This document shows, in pieces, positions 15,569-24,238 of a DNA stretch of 64,000 nt (position 1 is its first letter; every line of letters starts with the position of its first letter). The translations under genes and the position numbers were made by a program. Below the pieces are notes generated by a model, which worked only from the letters and a program-made list of their open reading frames with translations, was not told where the DNA came from and made no database searches. The stretch covers positions 16,550-80,549 of the forward strand of contig CAZORE010000020.1 in the NCBI GenBank assembly GCA_964581815.1, in the 5' to 3' direction. The stretch comes from Trebonia sp964581815. Its GTDB lineage: Bacteria > Actinomycetota > Actinomycetes > Streptosporangiales > Streptosporangiaceae.

Positions 15569-16660
15569 TCAGCCTCCCTTAATGACTGCTGGTGCGTTGA
15601 GGTCGGCGGCCATCTGCGCGGAGCGGTTGGCCATCGCCATGAACATGGCGTCGCCGCGATCGGTGCGCCCGACCATCATGGACGCGAAGACGGCCATGAG
15701 CAGGCTGCCGTAACTTGATCGCACGTAGTCGCGCCAGCAATGATCGAACGGGTACCCGGCGACGCCGTAGTCCTCGACGAGCGTCCGGTGATAGCGGCTC
15801 AGGAGGTCGCGTTCGCACGAACGGCGGCGCTCGGGTGCGAACGCGCTGCCGAGGAAGTAGGCGACGTCGCTGGGACCGACGCCAAGCCGCACGGTCTGCC
15901 AGTCCACGACGGTCAGCCGGTCCGCTCCGCCGACGGCGAAAAGCATGTTGTCGAGCCGGTAGTCGCTGTGCACCGGCGTGCGGGGTGACGACCCGCCCGC
16001 GAGCAGCGCCGGCGCGAGCGTGGCGACCTGGGGGCCGGCCTCGAGCGTGACCGGGTCGAGCGCGCCGCGGTAGCGCTCGACGAACCCCTCCCAGATAGTG
16101 CCGAGGATCGCGGCTATGCCCGCGGAAATATCGCCCGCGTCGAGCCAGGGAAGCTCCGCCAACGTCGGGTCGCCCCAGCGCGGCCCGTGCAGCCGGGCCG
16201 CCTCCTCGACGGCGAGACTGGCCTCCGGCACCGTGCAGCCGGCGATCTGGTCACCCTGCTCCGCGGGCGCTATGTCCTCCATGACCAGCACGACGTCGGC
16301 GGTACCAGACCGGACCTCGGCGAAGTGGCAACGCGGGCGGCTGATGTCGACGGTGTGCGCCAGGTCCCGGTAGAAAGCGACCTCGGTCTCGTAGGTGAGG
16401 GCCGCCACGCCTGCGGCCGCGCTCGCCTCGTCGCGGGACGAGAACTTGCCCACCACCGTCGCCGGAGCCTTCGGGTCGGCGCGGTCGTAGCTGAGCGCGT
16501 ACCGCACGTTGGCGCCGACCTGGCCGGTGCCAATCGCCGACGCCTCGAACGAAGAGACCTTCGTGGCCGCGTCGATGGCCCCCGCATGCCGCAGCACGTG
16601 GGTGAGCCACTCGGGCGTTACAAGGTCCGGGTCGGCGACAAGCGGCGGCCTTGATGGCAT
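15569..16660 (-). CDS. Aminoglycoside-phosphotransferase-fold (ecdysteroid-kinase-like) protein
   Basis: A 363-aa kinase-like protein. The N-lobe carries GQVGANVRYALSYDR and VVGKFSS (Lys). The hinge region is VLVMEDIAPAEQGDQ. The catalytic loop is VHSDYRLDNMLF (Asp and Asn present). The metal motif is VVDWQT, Asp-Trp replacing DFG as is common in this family. Family members phosphorylate hydroxylated small molecules. ATG 16660 has GAGGAGG seven nt upstream. It lies 60 bp after a CrtC-like lipocalin protein on the same strand, suggesting one operon for modification of a lipid or steroid-like molecule. Confidence 0.82.
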   Translation of the reverse strand: MPSRPPLVADPDLVTPEWLTHVLRHAGAIDAATKVSSFEASAIGTGQVGANVRYALSYDRADPKAPATVVGKFSSRDEASAAAGVAALTYETEVAFYRDLAHTVDISRPRCHFAEVRSGTADVVLVMEDIAPAEQGDQIAGCTVPEASLAVEEAARLHGPRWGDPTLAELPWLDAGDISAGIAAILGTIWEGFVERYRGALDPVTLEAGPQVATLAPALLAGGSSPRTPVHSDYRLDNMLFAVGGADRLTVVDWQTVRLGVGPSDVAYFLGSAFAPERRRSCERDLLSRYHRTLVEDYGVAGYPFDHCWRDYVRSSYGSLLMAVFASMMVGRTDRGDAMFMAMANRSAQMAADLNAPAVIKGG

Positions 16661-16722
16661 CGGTAAGCCTCCTCGGCAGTGCGGGCGGCCGGCGAACCTC
16701 ATCGCGGGACGGCGGACGGCGG

Positions 16723-17724
16723 TCATCCCGGCAGCGTCCCCTCGGCCACCGCATCGGGGAAGAAATGGTGGTGGCGGGCGCCGGTGATCTCGTAGATGGC
16801 GGTGCCGTGGCGTCCGTCGCTCGCCGCCACTCGCATCAGGCTGAGCCCTCCGCGATGGAACGGCTCGTAGGCGCGGGCCATGGTGCCCTGCGCGTCGACC
16901 TCGACGACTCGGCGGTCGGCCAGAGTGAACGTGGCCGACGCGCTGAGGCCGGTGACATCGTCGCCGTGCTCACCGTAGGGAACTGGGCGGCGATCGGTTC
17001 CGACCCAGCAGGCGTCGTAGCGGAAGTCGACGACGGGAACTGGCTCGGACATGTCAGTCCCGGCCCAGCACCCGTCGCGGTACACGATCGCGCCGTTCGG
17101 TAGCTCCCAGTGCCAGACGCCGAGGAACCCGTCGTCAAGCTGGATCTGCCACCACAACCACAGGGGGCAGCGTCCATGATCCCGGACGCCCCATGAGTGA
17201 TCGCGCTGGCCGATCCAGCCGTCGACCGCATAGCCCGTACCGTCGACCGTGTAGCTGCCGGTGTAAGTGCCAGACTGGAAGATGTGGGACTGATCCCACA
17301 CCAGCTCGCCGCCGGCCCGCATGGTGCCCCGGCGCAGGCCGTAGGGCTGAGTCCTGGCCCGCCACGTCAGATCCAGGCCGATCCCGCCATCTGACGGCTC
17401 CGCCCACAGGCGCACCTCACGCATCGGGGTCACGACGTCGACCCGAGCGCCGGGAACCATCGGGGTATGGGGGTCCCCGTCGTAAGGACGGCCTTTCACG
17501 CCGAGCAGCGGCCGGCCTTCGACCCGTCCCATCTGCAGGGAGTCCACCCGCTCCTGGGCGGGGTAGTGAGCCATCGTGAAGAAGACCGCGTCGCCGTCGC
17601 CCGACGGGTCGTGAAGCTCGTAGAAGTAGCTTTCACGCCAATGGCGGTGATGCACGGCGACCTTCGGGAGGAGCTCGGGGATCTGGTGAACGAAATACTC
17701 ATCCATCGCCGTCGGTCTCGCCAC
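16723..17724 (-). CDS. CrtC-like lipocalin protein (DUF7064/DUF7065 type)
   Basis: A 333-aa beta-rich protein resembling the hydroxyneurosporene-synthase (CrtC)/AttH-like double-lipocalin group: HRHWRESYFYELHDPSGDGD at the N-terminus, HIFQSGTYTGSYTVDG, WIGQRDHSWGVRDHGRCPLW and WHWELPNGAIVYRDG. These domains bind hydrophobic ligands, and the catalytic role is unclear outside carotenoid hydratases. The GTG at 17724 has GAGGAG upstream. It lies head-to-tail with the phosphotransferase-fold gene; together they may process a terpenoid or steroid substrate. Confidence 0.72.
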   Translation of the reverse strand: MARPTAMDEYFVHQIPELLPKVAVHHRHWRESYFYELHDPSGDGDAVFFTMAHYPAQERVDSLQMGRVEGRPLLGVKGRPYDGDPHTPMVPGARVDVVTPMREVRLWAEPSDGGIGLDLTWRARTQPYGLRRGTMRAGGELVWDQSHIFQSGTYTGSYTVDGTGYAVDGWIGQRDHSWGVRDHGRCPLWLWWQIQLDDGFLGVWHWELPNGAIVYRDGCWAGTDMSEPVPVVDFRYDACWVGTDRRPVPYGEHGDDVTGLSASATFTLADRRVVEVDAQGTMARAYEPFHRGGLSLMRVAASDGRHGTAIYEITGARHHHFFPDAVAEGTLPG

Positions 17725-17898
17725 GAAGGATCTCCTCGGTCGAAGAAGCGGGGCACGGCGCGGGCCGCTGCGCGTCCAAAATCGCGTCTCCGCCGCCGAT
17801 GCGGGGCGCTGCGCCCCATCAGCTCAAGGGCGTGCCGTAAACGTATAGTCGTATCGCTGACTTGCCTAGGGCTGCGTGCTGTCCCAAGCCGATGACGG

Positions 17899-18861
17899 TC
17901 ACGCCGCCCTCGGCACCGGCTGACCCTGGACCCGGGCCGCGCCCGCCGACGCCGCGACCACGCACGCGATGCCCGACCACTCGGCGGCCGACAGGCGCTG
18001 CCCGAGGGCGGCCAGGCCGATGAGCGCGGCGACGGCCGGCTGTACCGACATCCAGACGCCGAACAGGCTGGTCGGGATGCGGCGCAGCGCCTCAAGCTCC
18101 AGCCAGTAAGGGATGACCGAGGACAACAGGCCGATGGCGGCCCCCGCCGCGAGGAACGACGGGCGGAACATCGCCGGGGCGCCGGCCGCCAGACCCGGCG
18201 CGGTGACCGCGAGCGCCGCCACGCACATGGCGATCACCAGCCCGGACGCGCCGGGCAGCCGCTGGCCCGCCGCCTTGGAGCCGAGGATGTACGCCGCCCA
18301 CGCGGTCCCCGCGGCGGCCGCCCAGGCGACGCCGGCCCAGTTCAGCCGGGTCCCGCCGACCGTGCCTGCGAGCAGCACCACGCCGGCGCCGGCGAGCGCC
18401 GCGTAGCCGAGCCCGGCCGCCCGGCGGTGCCCGTGGTGGATGGGGCGGCCGCCGCGCAGCGTCCCCGTGACCGTGACGGCCAGGGGACCGAGGAACTCGA
18501 TGGTTACCGCGATACCGAGCGGTATGCGCGCGAACGCCTGGTAAATGGCGAAGTTCATGAAGCCAAGCGCGATACCGAACGCAAGCGTGGTAACACCGTC
18601 CGTCAACCCTCGCCTCGCGACCAGGCCGGCGACCGCACGGGCCGCCGGGCGCCCGGCCACGACGAGCATGATCAGCGCGGCGGACCACAGCCGCAGGGTC
18701 GTGACCGCGGCGGGCGGGAGCTGGCTGAACAGGCGGGCGGCGATGCCCGCGCCGGACTGCACGGAGACCGCGCCTGCCAGCACCAGGCCGCCGGGCAGCG
18801 CCGTGGCCCTTACTCCCAACGGAAGAAGCGGGCGGCAAGCACGATCCCGGCGACGGCCCAC
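17899..18861 (-). CDS. EamA-family (RhtA-like) transporter
   Basis: A membrane protein of about 300 aa with ten predicted helices in two EamA repeats. Examples are LVLAGAVSVQSGAGIAARLF, ALIMLVVAG, ALGFMNFAIYQAFARIPLGI, LAVTVTG, WAAAAGTAWAAYILGS and VIPYWLELEALRRIPTSLFGV. The PLGIAVTIEFLGPL segment is typical of RhtA/YdcZ-type exporters of amino acids or metabolites. The outermost GTG (18861) lies inside the upstream ABC permease gene. A TTG at 18819, just before the permease stop, is a plausible alternative giving a 306-aa protein. It is co-transcribed with the ABC pair. Confidence 0.82.
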   Translation of the reverse strand: MGRRRDRACRPLLPLGVRATALPGGLVLAGAVSVQSGAGIAARLFSQLPPAAVTTLRLWSAALIMLVVAGRPAARAVAGLVARRGLTDGVTTLAFGIALGFMNFAIYQAFARIPLGIAVTIEFLGPLAVTVTGTLRGGRPIHHGHRRAAGLGYAALAGAGVVLLAGTVGGTRLNWAGVAWAAAAGTAWAAYILGSKAAGQRLPGASGLVIAMCVAALAVTAPGLAAGAPAMFRPSFLAAGAAIGLLSSVIPYWLELEALRRIPTSLFGVWMSVQPAVAALIGLAALGQRLSAAEWSGIACVVAASAGAARVQGQPVPRAA

Positions 18862-19643
18862 ACCGCGAGGGTAACGACGTCCCTAACCGGGAAGACGACC
18901 GCGTTCGCCAGCACGTCGCGCAGGCCGGTAGACAGCGCGCCGGTGGGCAGCAGCTCAAGCAGCGGGCGGGCGCCCCTGGGGAACTTGGTGAGCGGGAACA
19001 CCACGCCGCCGATGCCGAGCAGCACGACGTAGATGAGGTTGGCCGCGGCGAGGGTCGCCTCGGCGCGCAGGGTGCCCGCGAGCAGCAGGGCGAACCCGCT
19101 GAACGCCGCGGTGCCGAGCAGCACCAGCAGCGGGACGGTGACGACGGCGGCCCACCGCGCGTCCGGCGCCCAGCCGAGCGCGGTGGCGACCAGCAGGATG
19201 ATGGCCGCCTGGACCAGCTCGACGCCGATGACGGTGGCGGTCTTCGCGGTGATCAGGCCCGTGCGGGACAGCGGCGTCGCGCCGAGCCGCTTGAGCACCC
19301 CGTACCTGCGCTCGAACCCGGTGGCGATCGCCTGGCTGGTGAACGCGGTGGACATGACCGCGAGCGCGATCACACCGGGGGCCAGGAAGTCGATCCTGGT
19401 GTACCCGCCGCCGAAGTCGATCAGCGGCTCAAGGCTGAACGCGGCGAGCAGCAGCAGTGGGATGATCAGCGTGAGCATCAGCTGCTCGCCGTTGCGCAGC
19501 AGCTGCCTGGCCTCCTGGGCGGCCTGCGCGGCGACCATCCGGCGCAGCGGCGCGGCGCCCGGCATGGGCGTCCAGGTCCCCGGCCTGGTCGGCTGGACCG
19601 GCTCGCCCGCGATCAGCTGGCCCGTGATCGGCTGGCCCGTCAA
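18810..19643 (-). CDS. ABC-2 type transporter permease
   Basis: A six-helix ABC-2 permease: MLTLIIPLLLLAAFSL, then FLAPGVIALAVMSTAFTSQAIATG, ERRYGVLKRLGATPLSR (the conserved loop), and helices ending DVVTLAVWAVAGIVLAARFF. It partners the ATPase encoded immediately upstream. A TTG at 19643 overlaps the ATPase stop (TTGA), giving 277 aa; an ATG at 19565 is the alternative. In Mycobacterium a similar ATPase/permease pair also lies near the suf operon, so this could be a conserved suf-linked exporter of unknown substrate. Confidence 0.84.
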   Translation of the reverse strand: MTGQPITGQLIAGEPVQPTRPGTWTPMPGAAPLRRMVAAQAAQEARQLLRNGEQLMLTLIIPLLLLAAFSLEPLIDFGGGYTRIDFLAPGVIALAVMSTAFTSQAIATGFERRYGVLKRLGATPLSRTGLITAKTATVIGVELVQAAIILLVATALGWAPDARWAAVVTVPLLVLLGTAAFSGFALLLAGTLRAEATLAAANLIYVVLLGIGGVVFPLTKFPRGARPLLELLPTGALSTGLRDVLANAVVFPVRDVVTLAVWAVAGIVLAARFFRWE

Positions 19644-20593
19644 GCCCTCAGGTCCTTTCCGGTCAGCTCGAGGAAGACGTCCTCGAGCGTGCGTGACTCG
19701 ATCTGCAGGCTGCTCGGCAGCACCGCCCGGTCGGCGCACCAGGCGGTGACCGCGGCCAGCAGGGCCGGCTGCACGGTGCCCCCGGGCGACTCGATCAGGT
19801 AGTGGCCGGCCGGCGACTCCTTGGCCGCGCTGCCCGGCGGCAGCGCCGCGAGCAGGCTGTCGGTGTCAAGGCCTGCCTCAGCGCGGAATCGCAGCTGCCC
19901 GGCGGTGCCGGTGAGCTGGGCGGGAGCGCCGTCGGCGACTACCCGGCCGTGATCGATGATGACCACGTGGTCGGCGAGCCGCTCGGCCTCCTCCATGAAG
20001 TGCGTGGTGAGGATCACGCCGACTCCGTCGGCGCGCAGGGCGGTGATCAGGTCCCACGTCGCGTGCCTGGCCTGCGGGTCCATGCCGGCGGTCGGCTCGT
20101 CGAGGAAAACCAGCTCAGGGCGGCCGAGGACGGCGGCGGCCAGTGACAGGCGCTGCTGCTGCCCGCCGGACAGCCGCTTGTAGGGCGTCTTCACGTGACT
20201 TGTCAGGCCCACGATGTCAAGCAGCCACGCCGTGTCGTGTGGTTTCACATGGAACCGGCTCAGTGTCCTGAGGTACTCGCCGGCCGGGACCGCGGGCGGG
20301 ATGCCGCCCGCCTGGAGCATCACCCCGACGCGCGGCTTGAGCCGGGCGGCGTCGCGGGCCGGGTCGAGCCCGAGAACCCGCACCGTGCCGGCGTCGGCGC
20401 TCCGGTAACCTTCGCAGACCTCGATCGTGGTGGTCTTGCCCGCGCCGTTCGGCCCGAGGATCGCGGTGACCTCGCCGCCGCCCGCGGTGAGGCTCAGCCC
20501 GTCGACGGCGGTCGCCGGCCCGTACCGCTTCACCAAACCGGAGATCTCAACGGCGGGGGGGCCGGAGACCTCAGCGGCAGGGGGATTGCTCAC
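19640..20593 (-). CDS. ABC transporter ATP-binding protein (DRA-type exporter)
   Basis: A 317-aa ATPase: Walker A GPNGAGKTTT at about 47-56, Q-loop GVMLQAGG, signature LSGGQQQRLS, Walker B LVFLDEPTAGMD, H-loop TTHFMEEAERL. The C-terminal extension of about 90 residues is typical of drug-resistance (DrrA-like) exporter ATPases. ATG 20593 is preceded by a short Pro-rich tandem (PPAAEVSG/PPAVEISG). It is coupled to the ABC-2 permease and probably energises efflux of a lipid or drug-like molecule. Confidence 0.9.
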   Translation of the reverse strand: MSNPPAAEVSGPPAVEISGLVKRYGPATAVDGLSLTAGGGEVTAILGPNGAGKTTTIEVCEGYRSADAGTVRVLGLDPARDAARLKPRVGVMLQAGGIPPAVPAGEYLRTLSRFHVKPHDTAWLLDIVGLTSHVKTPYKRLSGGQQQRLSLAAAVLGRPELVFLDEPTAGMDPQARHATWDLITALRADGVGVILTTHFMEEAERLADHVVIIDHGRVVADGAPAQLTGTAGQLRFRAEAGLDTDSLLAALPPGSAAKESPAGHYLIESPGGTVQPALLAAVTAWCADRAVLPSSLQIESRTLEDVFLELTGKDLRA

Positions 20594-20682
20594 GCACGAA
20601 GTCTAAGGGCCGTGACCGCATGGCGGGATGCCCAGGGTCCGACATTCCGTAGTAGATGCCGTCACCCGCCGCTACCAAGTCG

Positions 20683-20698
20683 GATAACAGCAAGAAGC
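20683..20698 (+). repeat. Dispersed 16-bp word, copy 1
   Basis: GATAACAGCAAGAAGC, identical to 46591-46606 and 48613-48628. It lies between two minus-strand genes (ABC ATPase and metallophosphoesterase). It is AT-rich in a GC-rich genome. The role is unknown. Confidence 0.7.
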
Positions 20699-20721
20699 AC
20701 GGCAGTGCCGACGGTGGCGCC

Positions 20722-20751
20722 GGCAGTGGCGGTGGCAGTGGCAGTGGCGGG
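20722..20751 (+). repeat. Short hexanucleotide tandem repeat
   Basis: Five GGCAGT/GGCGGT/GGCGGG-type hexamers in tandem, just 3' of the metallophosphoesterase stop. Probably slippage-derived. Confidence 0.6.
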
Positions 20752-20771
20752 TGGCGCGCGCTGAGGCGTGG

Positions 20772-22169
20772 TTAGCAGCTGTCCTCGTCCGCGGGTGCCC
20801 TGTTCAGGTGCGCGTGCTTGAAGTGCGCGCGCTTGAGGTGCCGGTGCTTGAGGTGCCTGCGGTCCTTGGGCCAGTACGGCCCCTCGGGCCAGCTGGCGAC
20901 CACCTGGGGTGCCGTGGAGTGCGGGTTGCGGGACCTGACGAGGAACCGCTCGAACCGGGTGGCCCCCGGCAGCTCGACCCGCGCGGACTTGAGGGTCGCG
21001 TGCCAGGACAGGCTGGCCCGCTCTCGTTCTGCGTCCTCGTCGTCGCCGTGCCGCGTGGCGGCGGCCGGCGGCGTGGCGACGACCTCTAGCCAGGACAGCT
21101 GCTGGGTGCGCAGGTAGACCGGCGGCATGCCGTAAACCGTGTCGATCGCTTCGACGACCGAGGTGCACGAGCCCGTGTTGCCGTAGAAGCCGTCGCCGTG
21201 CGCCCGCAGCTCCGGGTGGTGGGTGTGCCCGGACAGGTACCCCGTGTAGCCCTGGGCGATGAGCTCGTCGGCGCGCTCGCGCGCCGCGGAGTTCTGGCCG
21301 TACCCGCGCTGCGACAGGGCCAGGGCGCTGATCGAGGTCCAGGCGCGGCGCAGCAGGACCGCGATGACCAGGGCGAGCAGCACGACGTCGACCGCCGCGC
21401 CGTAGCCGAGGAGCTCGCCGTCGCGCAGCCACCGGCCGGCGTCCGGGTAGCGGTTCTGGACCCGGCCGAGCTCCGGGAGCACCAGGGCGAACAGCATGAC
21501 CGGGGCGAGGACCACCCACCACAAGTGGCGCACCAGCTTGCGGTAGACGAGCCGGGAGGCGAGGAACGACGGGAAGTCCGCCGGGTCCGCCATCTCGTGC
21601 GCGCCGGTGAGCCAGTCCCGGCCGAGCCACTCGATCTTGGGGATGACCTCGCGGACGATGTGATGTCCGAGCGGCGTGTCGAGCGGGTTGCGCGGGTCAG
21701 AGAAGCAGTTGTACGGGTCGATCTGGTGGCCGTGCTCCACCCGGATCCGCTCGCCGTCCGGCAGGACCAGGTCGGCGGCGAGGCACAGCTGCGCGCCGGT
21801 CGCCTCGCGGACCGCGGTCGCCGCCTTGAGGTCCCAGGCGAGGTCGCCGTCGTGGTTGCCGACCGTGTAGATGACCTGGCCGCCCCGCTCGATGACGCGC
21901 GCCAGCGCCCCGCACAGGTCGTCGTGCGCGCCGAGCACGTCGGCGGCGGTGCGGCCGGGAAAGGAAAGCATCTCCACGATGTCGCCGGCCAGCACCACGG
22001 TCAGCGGCGCGGTCTCGGCGGCGAGCCTGCGGGCGATGACCTCGCAGCTGCGCCCGGAAACCGTCGTCCGCTCGGGCGGGAGGTGCAGGTCGCTGATCGC
22101 GACCACCTTGTCGCCGGGCGCGACAGTTACATCCAGCCGATCGGAGACATCAGCCCGCGGCGAAGCCAT
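20772..22169 (-). CDS. Membrane-anchored metallophosphoesterase
   Basis: A 465-aa calcineurin-like phosphoesterase. Metal motifs occur in order: ISDLHL, LAGDIVEML, TVGNHDGDL, EHGHQIDPYN and, after an insertion, YLSGHTHHPE. The insertion holds two transmembrane helices (WWVVLAPVMLFALVLPEL; AAVDVVLLALVIAVLL), so the enzyme is membrane-bound with the last metal ligands after the membrane segment. The C-terminus is a His/Lys-rich repeat (HLKHRHLKRAHFKHAHLNR). ATG 22169 gives the natural start; 22244 adds low-complexity sequence. Substrates in the family range from phospholipid precursors to nucleotides. Confidence 0.85.
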   Translation of the reverse strand: MASPRADVSDRLDVTVAPGDKVVAISDLHLPPERTTVSGRSCEVIARRLAAETAPLTVVLAGDIVEMLSFPGRTAADVLGAHDDLCGALARVIERGGQVIYTVGNHDGDLAWDLKAATAVREATGAQLCLAADLVLPDGERIRVEHGHQIDPYNCFSDPRNPLDTPLGHHIVREVIPKIEWLGRDWLTGAHEMADPADFPSFLASRLVYRKLVRHLWWVVLAPVMLFALVLPELGRVQNRYPDAGRWLRDGELLGYGAAVDVVLLALVIAVLLRRAWTSISALALSQRGYGQNSAARERADELIAQGYTGYLSGHTHHPELRAHGDGFYGNTGSCTSVVEAIDTVYGMPPVYLRTQQLSWLEVVATPPAAATRHGDDEDAERERASLSWHATLKSARVELPGATRFERFLVRSRNPHSTAPQVVASWPEGPYWPKDRRHLKHRHLKRAHFKHAHLNRAPADEDSC

Positions 22170-22348
22170 GACAGTCCAGTTCCTTCCCCCGCAGTGGTTT
22201 CCATGATGCACCAGGGGCGTCGACTCCAGTGAGGCGAGGCCCACAAACAGTAGCGCTGTTCCCTAAGCGAGACGTATCGGTTAGCAGAAAGGTTCGCCGG
22301 CGTTGTGGACCCTGGCATCACAGCTACCAGGAAAGCGGCGGTTGTAAC

Positions 22349-22726
22349 GTGGCGAAGGTGAGCCGTATCTACCACATCGCCGTCCGCGCCGACTGGGAGC
22401 GGGCGCTCACCGACGGTGTCTACACCAGGTCCTCCGTTGACAAGACCCTGGCCGAGGAGGGCTTCATCCACGCATCCCAGGAGTCGCAGGTCGCCCGCAC
22501 GGCGAACAACTACTACCGGGACGTGCCCGGCCCGCTGGTGCTGCTCGTCGTTGACCCCGGCCGCCTCGACGCCGAGGTGCGCTATGAGGCGGTGCCCGGC
22601 GCTGAGCTGCCGTTCCCGCACATCTACGGGCCGCTGAACACCGGCGCCGTGCTCGCGGCGATCCCGTTCGCGCCGGGCCCCGACGGGACGTTCGCGTTCC
22701 CGGCCGAGGCCGCCGCGCAGGCGTGA
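22349..22726 (+). CDS. DUF952 family protein
   Basis: A 125-aa DUF952 protein: RIYHIAVRADWERAL, EEGFIHASQESQVARTANNYY, PLVLLVVDPGRLDAEVRYE, PHIYGPLNTGAVLAAIPFAP. DUF952 has a fold related to ADP-ribosyl-transferase-like domains but no proven activity. GTG 22349 starts just before the conserved region (GTG 22358 is also possible); the upstream in-frame sequence from 22229 is basic and unlikely to be translated. It is a single gene, divergent from the metallophosphoesterase. Confidence 0.85.
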   Translation: MAKVSRIYHIAVRADWERALTDGVYTRSSVDKTLAEEGFIHASQESQVARTANNYYRDVPGPLVLLVVDPGRLDAEVRYEAVPGAELPFPHIYGPLNTGAVLAAIPFAPGPDGTFAFPAEAAAQA

Positions 22727-22965
22727 CCCTCCGGCCGGGGCCGCGCTCGCGGCGCTCGCGCGCTCGTCCGGCATGCCGGGCCCCTTATCGGTCTGTACGA
22801 CCTCATCATGGCTAGCCAAGTTGCCCGCATCGTGACGGTTACCTGACAGGACAACCAAATGGCCGTGTACGCGGGGCTAACCGCGCCGTTGCGCTCACCC
22901 CGCGCGGATGAGGCGGACCCGGCGGCCCGCCGGTCAGGATGGTCCCAGCCATCAGGAGGTGGGTT

Positions 22966-23250
22966 ATGAAGACCAGAGTCGGCTCGGGCAACCAGTTCAC
23001 CGTTGACTCGCGGAGCATCATCATCGGCGGGACGCTGTTCGGGCTTGGCGTCGGCGCCTGCATCGCCGGGATCGCGGTGAGCGGGTCGGCCATGCTGTCC
23101 GCCGTCCATAACTGGGTCGGGAACATGGACCGGCCGCCCGCCGATCTGGCGCGCGGCACCTGGACGCAGGCGAAGGCGGCCGCCACCGCCGCCCAGCAGG
23201 CCTGGACGGACGCGTCGCCGGACATGCCGCGCGTGCCGGCCGCCCGGTAA
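22966..23250 (+). CDS. Small single-pass membrane protein
   Basis: A 94-aa hypothetical protein. It has a polar N-terminus, one glycine-rich transmembrane helix at about 19-43 (IIIGGTLFGLGVGACIAGIA), then an amphipathic Ala-rich helix. GGAGG lies just upstream of ATG 22966. I do not recognise a family. It ends at a strong bidirectional hairpin, facing the convergent DUF7144-like gene. Confidence 0.7.
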   Translation: MKTRVGSGNQFTVDSRSIIIGGTLFGLGVGACIAGIAVSGSAMLSAVHNWVGNMDRPPADLARGTWTQAKAAATAAQQAWTDASPDMPRVPAAR

Positions 23251-23272
23251 CCGGGACCGGCTGACGGACCGG

Positions 23273-23306
23273 ACGGGCCCGGCGAGCACGCGCTCGCCGG
23301 GCCCGT
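23273..23306. terminator. Strong bidirectional terminator
   Basis: ACGGGCCCGGCGAGC (23273-23287) pairs perfectly with 23292-23306 around a 4-nt loop; TTTAT follows on the plus strand. It lies between convergent genes and serves both. Confidence 0.85.
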
Positions 23307-23313
23307 TTATCGG

Positions 23314-23868
23314 TCAGTGCCTGCGCGGCGCGCACAGCGCCACGATGACGAGGATGTCGAGCGCGATCACGATGAACGCCCAGACCGGGTAGTACGGCAG
23401 CATCACGAAGTTCATCACCATGCTGAGCCCGGCGACGACGACACCCACGATGCGCGCCCAGAGGTGGTCGGTGAGCAGTGCCGCGCCCGCGACGAACACG
23501 ACCGCGCCCGTGATCAGGTGCAGCCAGCCCCAGCCGTGGACCGAGACGCTGAACGCGTAGTTCGGCAGCACCACGAAGAACTGGCCCCTGATCAGTGCGG
23601 CAAGACCGGAGAAGAAGTCGAGGAGGCCGCCGATCATCAGGAGCACGGCGGCGACGAGTGTCATTCCGAGCGCGAACCCGCTCGGACCCGGCGACTCGTA
23701 CCGCACGTCGTCGTAGCCGGGCGCGGGCCGGGGAACGTAGCCCCGCCCCGTATCGGCCTGGCCCGCGCCAGTGGTGCCCGACGCGGTGCCCGTGGCCGTG
23801 CCGGTGCCCGAGGAGGGACGTGGCGCAGTCGGCGGGGTCGCGGACTGGCCGCCCTGGATATCGCTCAT
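23314..23868 (-). CDS. Four-helix membrane protein (DUF7144-like)
   Basis: A 184-aa protein. Residues 1-60 form a Ser/Thr/Gly/Pro-rich cytoplasmic tail (TGTATGTASGTTGAG). Four membrane helices follow: GMTLVAAVLLMIGGLLDFFSGL, a segment with GWGWLHLITGAVVFVAGAAL, IVGVVVAGLSMVMNFVML and WAFIVIALDILVIVALCA. The WGWLHL and PYYPVW motifs are characteristic of a common actinobacterial membrane family. ATG 23868 has AAAGGAGA upstream. It is divergent from the DUF1269 gene. Confidence 0.8.
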   Translation of the reverse strand: MSDIQGGQSATPPTAPRPSSGTGTATGTASGTTGAGQADTGRGYVPRPAPGYDDVRYESPGPSGFALGMTLVAAVLLMIGGLLDFFSGLAALIRGQFFVVLPNYAFSVSVHGWGWLHLITGAVVFVAGAALLTDHLWARIVGVVVAGLSMVMNFVMLPYYPVWAFIVIALDILVIVALCAPRRH

Positions 23869-24238
23869 CGGAGAGTTCTCCTTTCGAGCCCGGGTCGCGC
23901 TCGCGCGGTCCCTGGGCCCTAACAGGTGATTTAGCTGTCTCCCGTCCCAATGGGTGGATCTGGGTCGATCGTCTCCCGGGCGGGCCCGCGCTGGCGTCAT
24001 CCCTCCAGGGTGAAACCGGGGACGGGGCAATCCGGGCGTACCGGCACGGCACGGGCAGGACGGTACCGGGCCGGCGAGGAGTATCCCCCGCTCAGCGCGG
24101 CCGCGCCGGGGACAAGCGGCCATGTTCACCCCCCGGGGGTGATGAAGGCGGGCGCGGCCACGCCCGATGCTGCACGCAACGGGCAGTGCCGGGTTCCGGC
24201 GGCCCGCATCAGCGGCACGACGAACTGGAGGGGCGAGT
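23869..24238. other. Gene-free divergent intergenic region
   Basis: 370 bp between the DUF7144-like and DUF1269 genes. It must contain both promoters. I see no clear dyad, RNA gene or ORF that I would defend. Confidence 0.5.
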
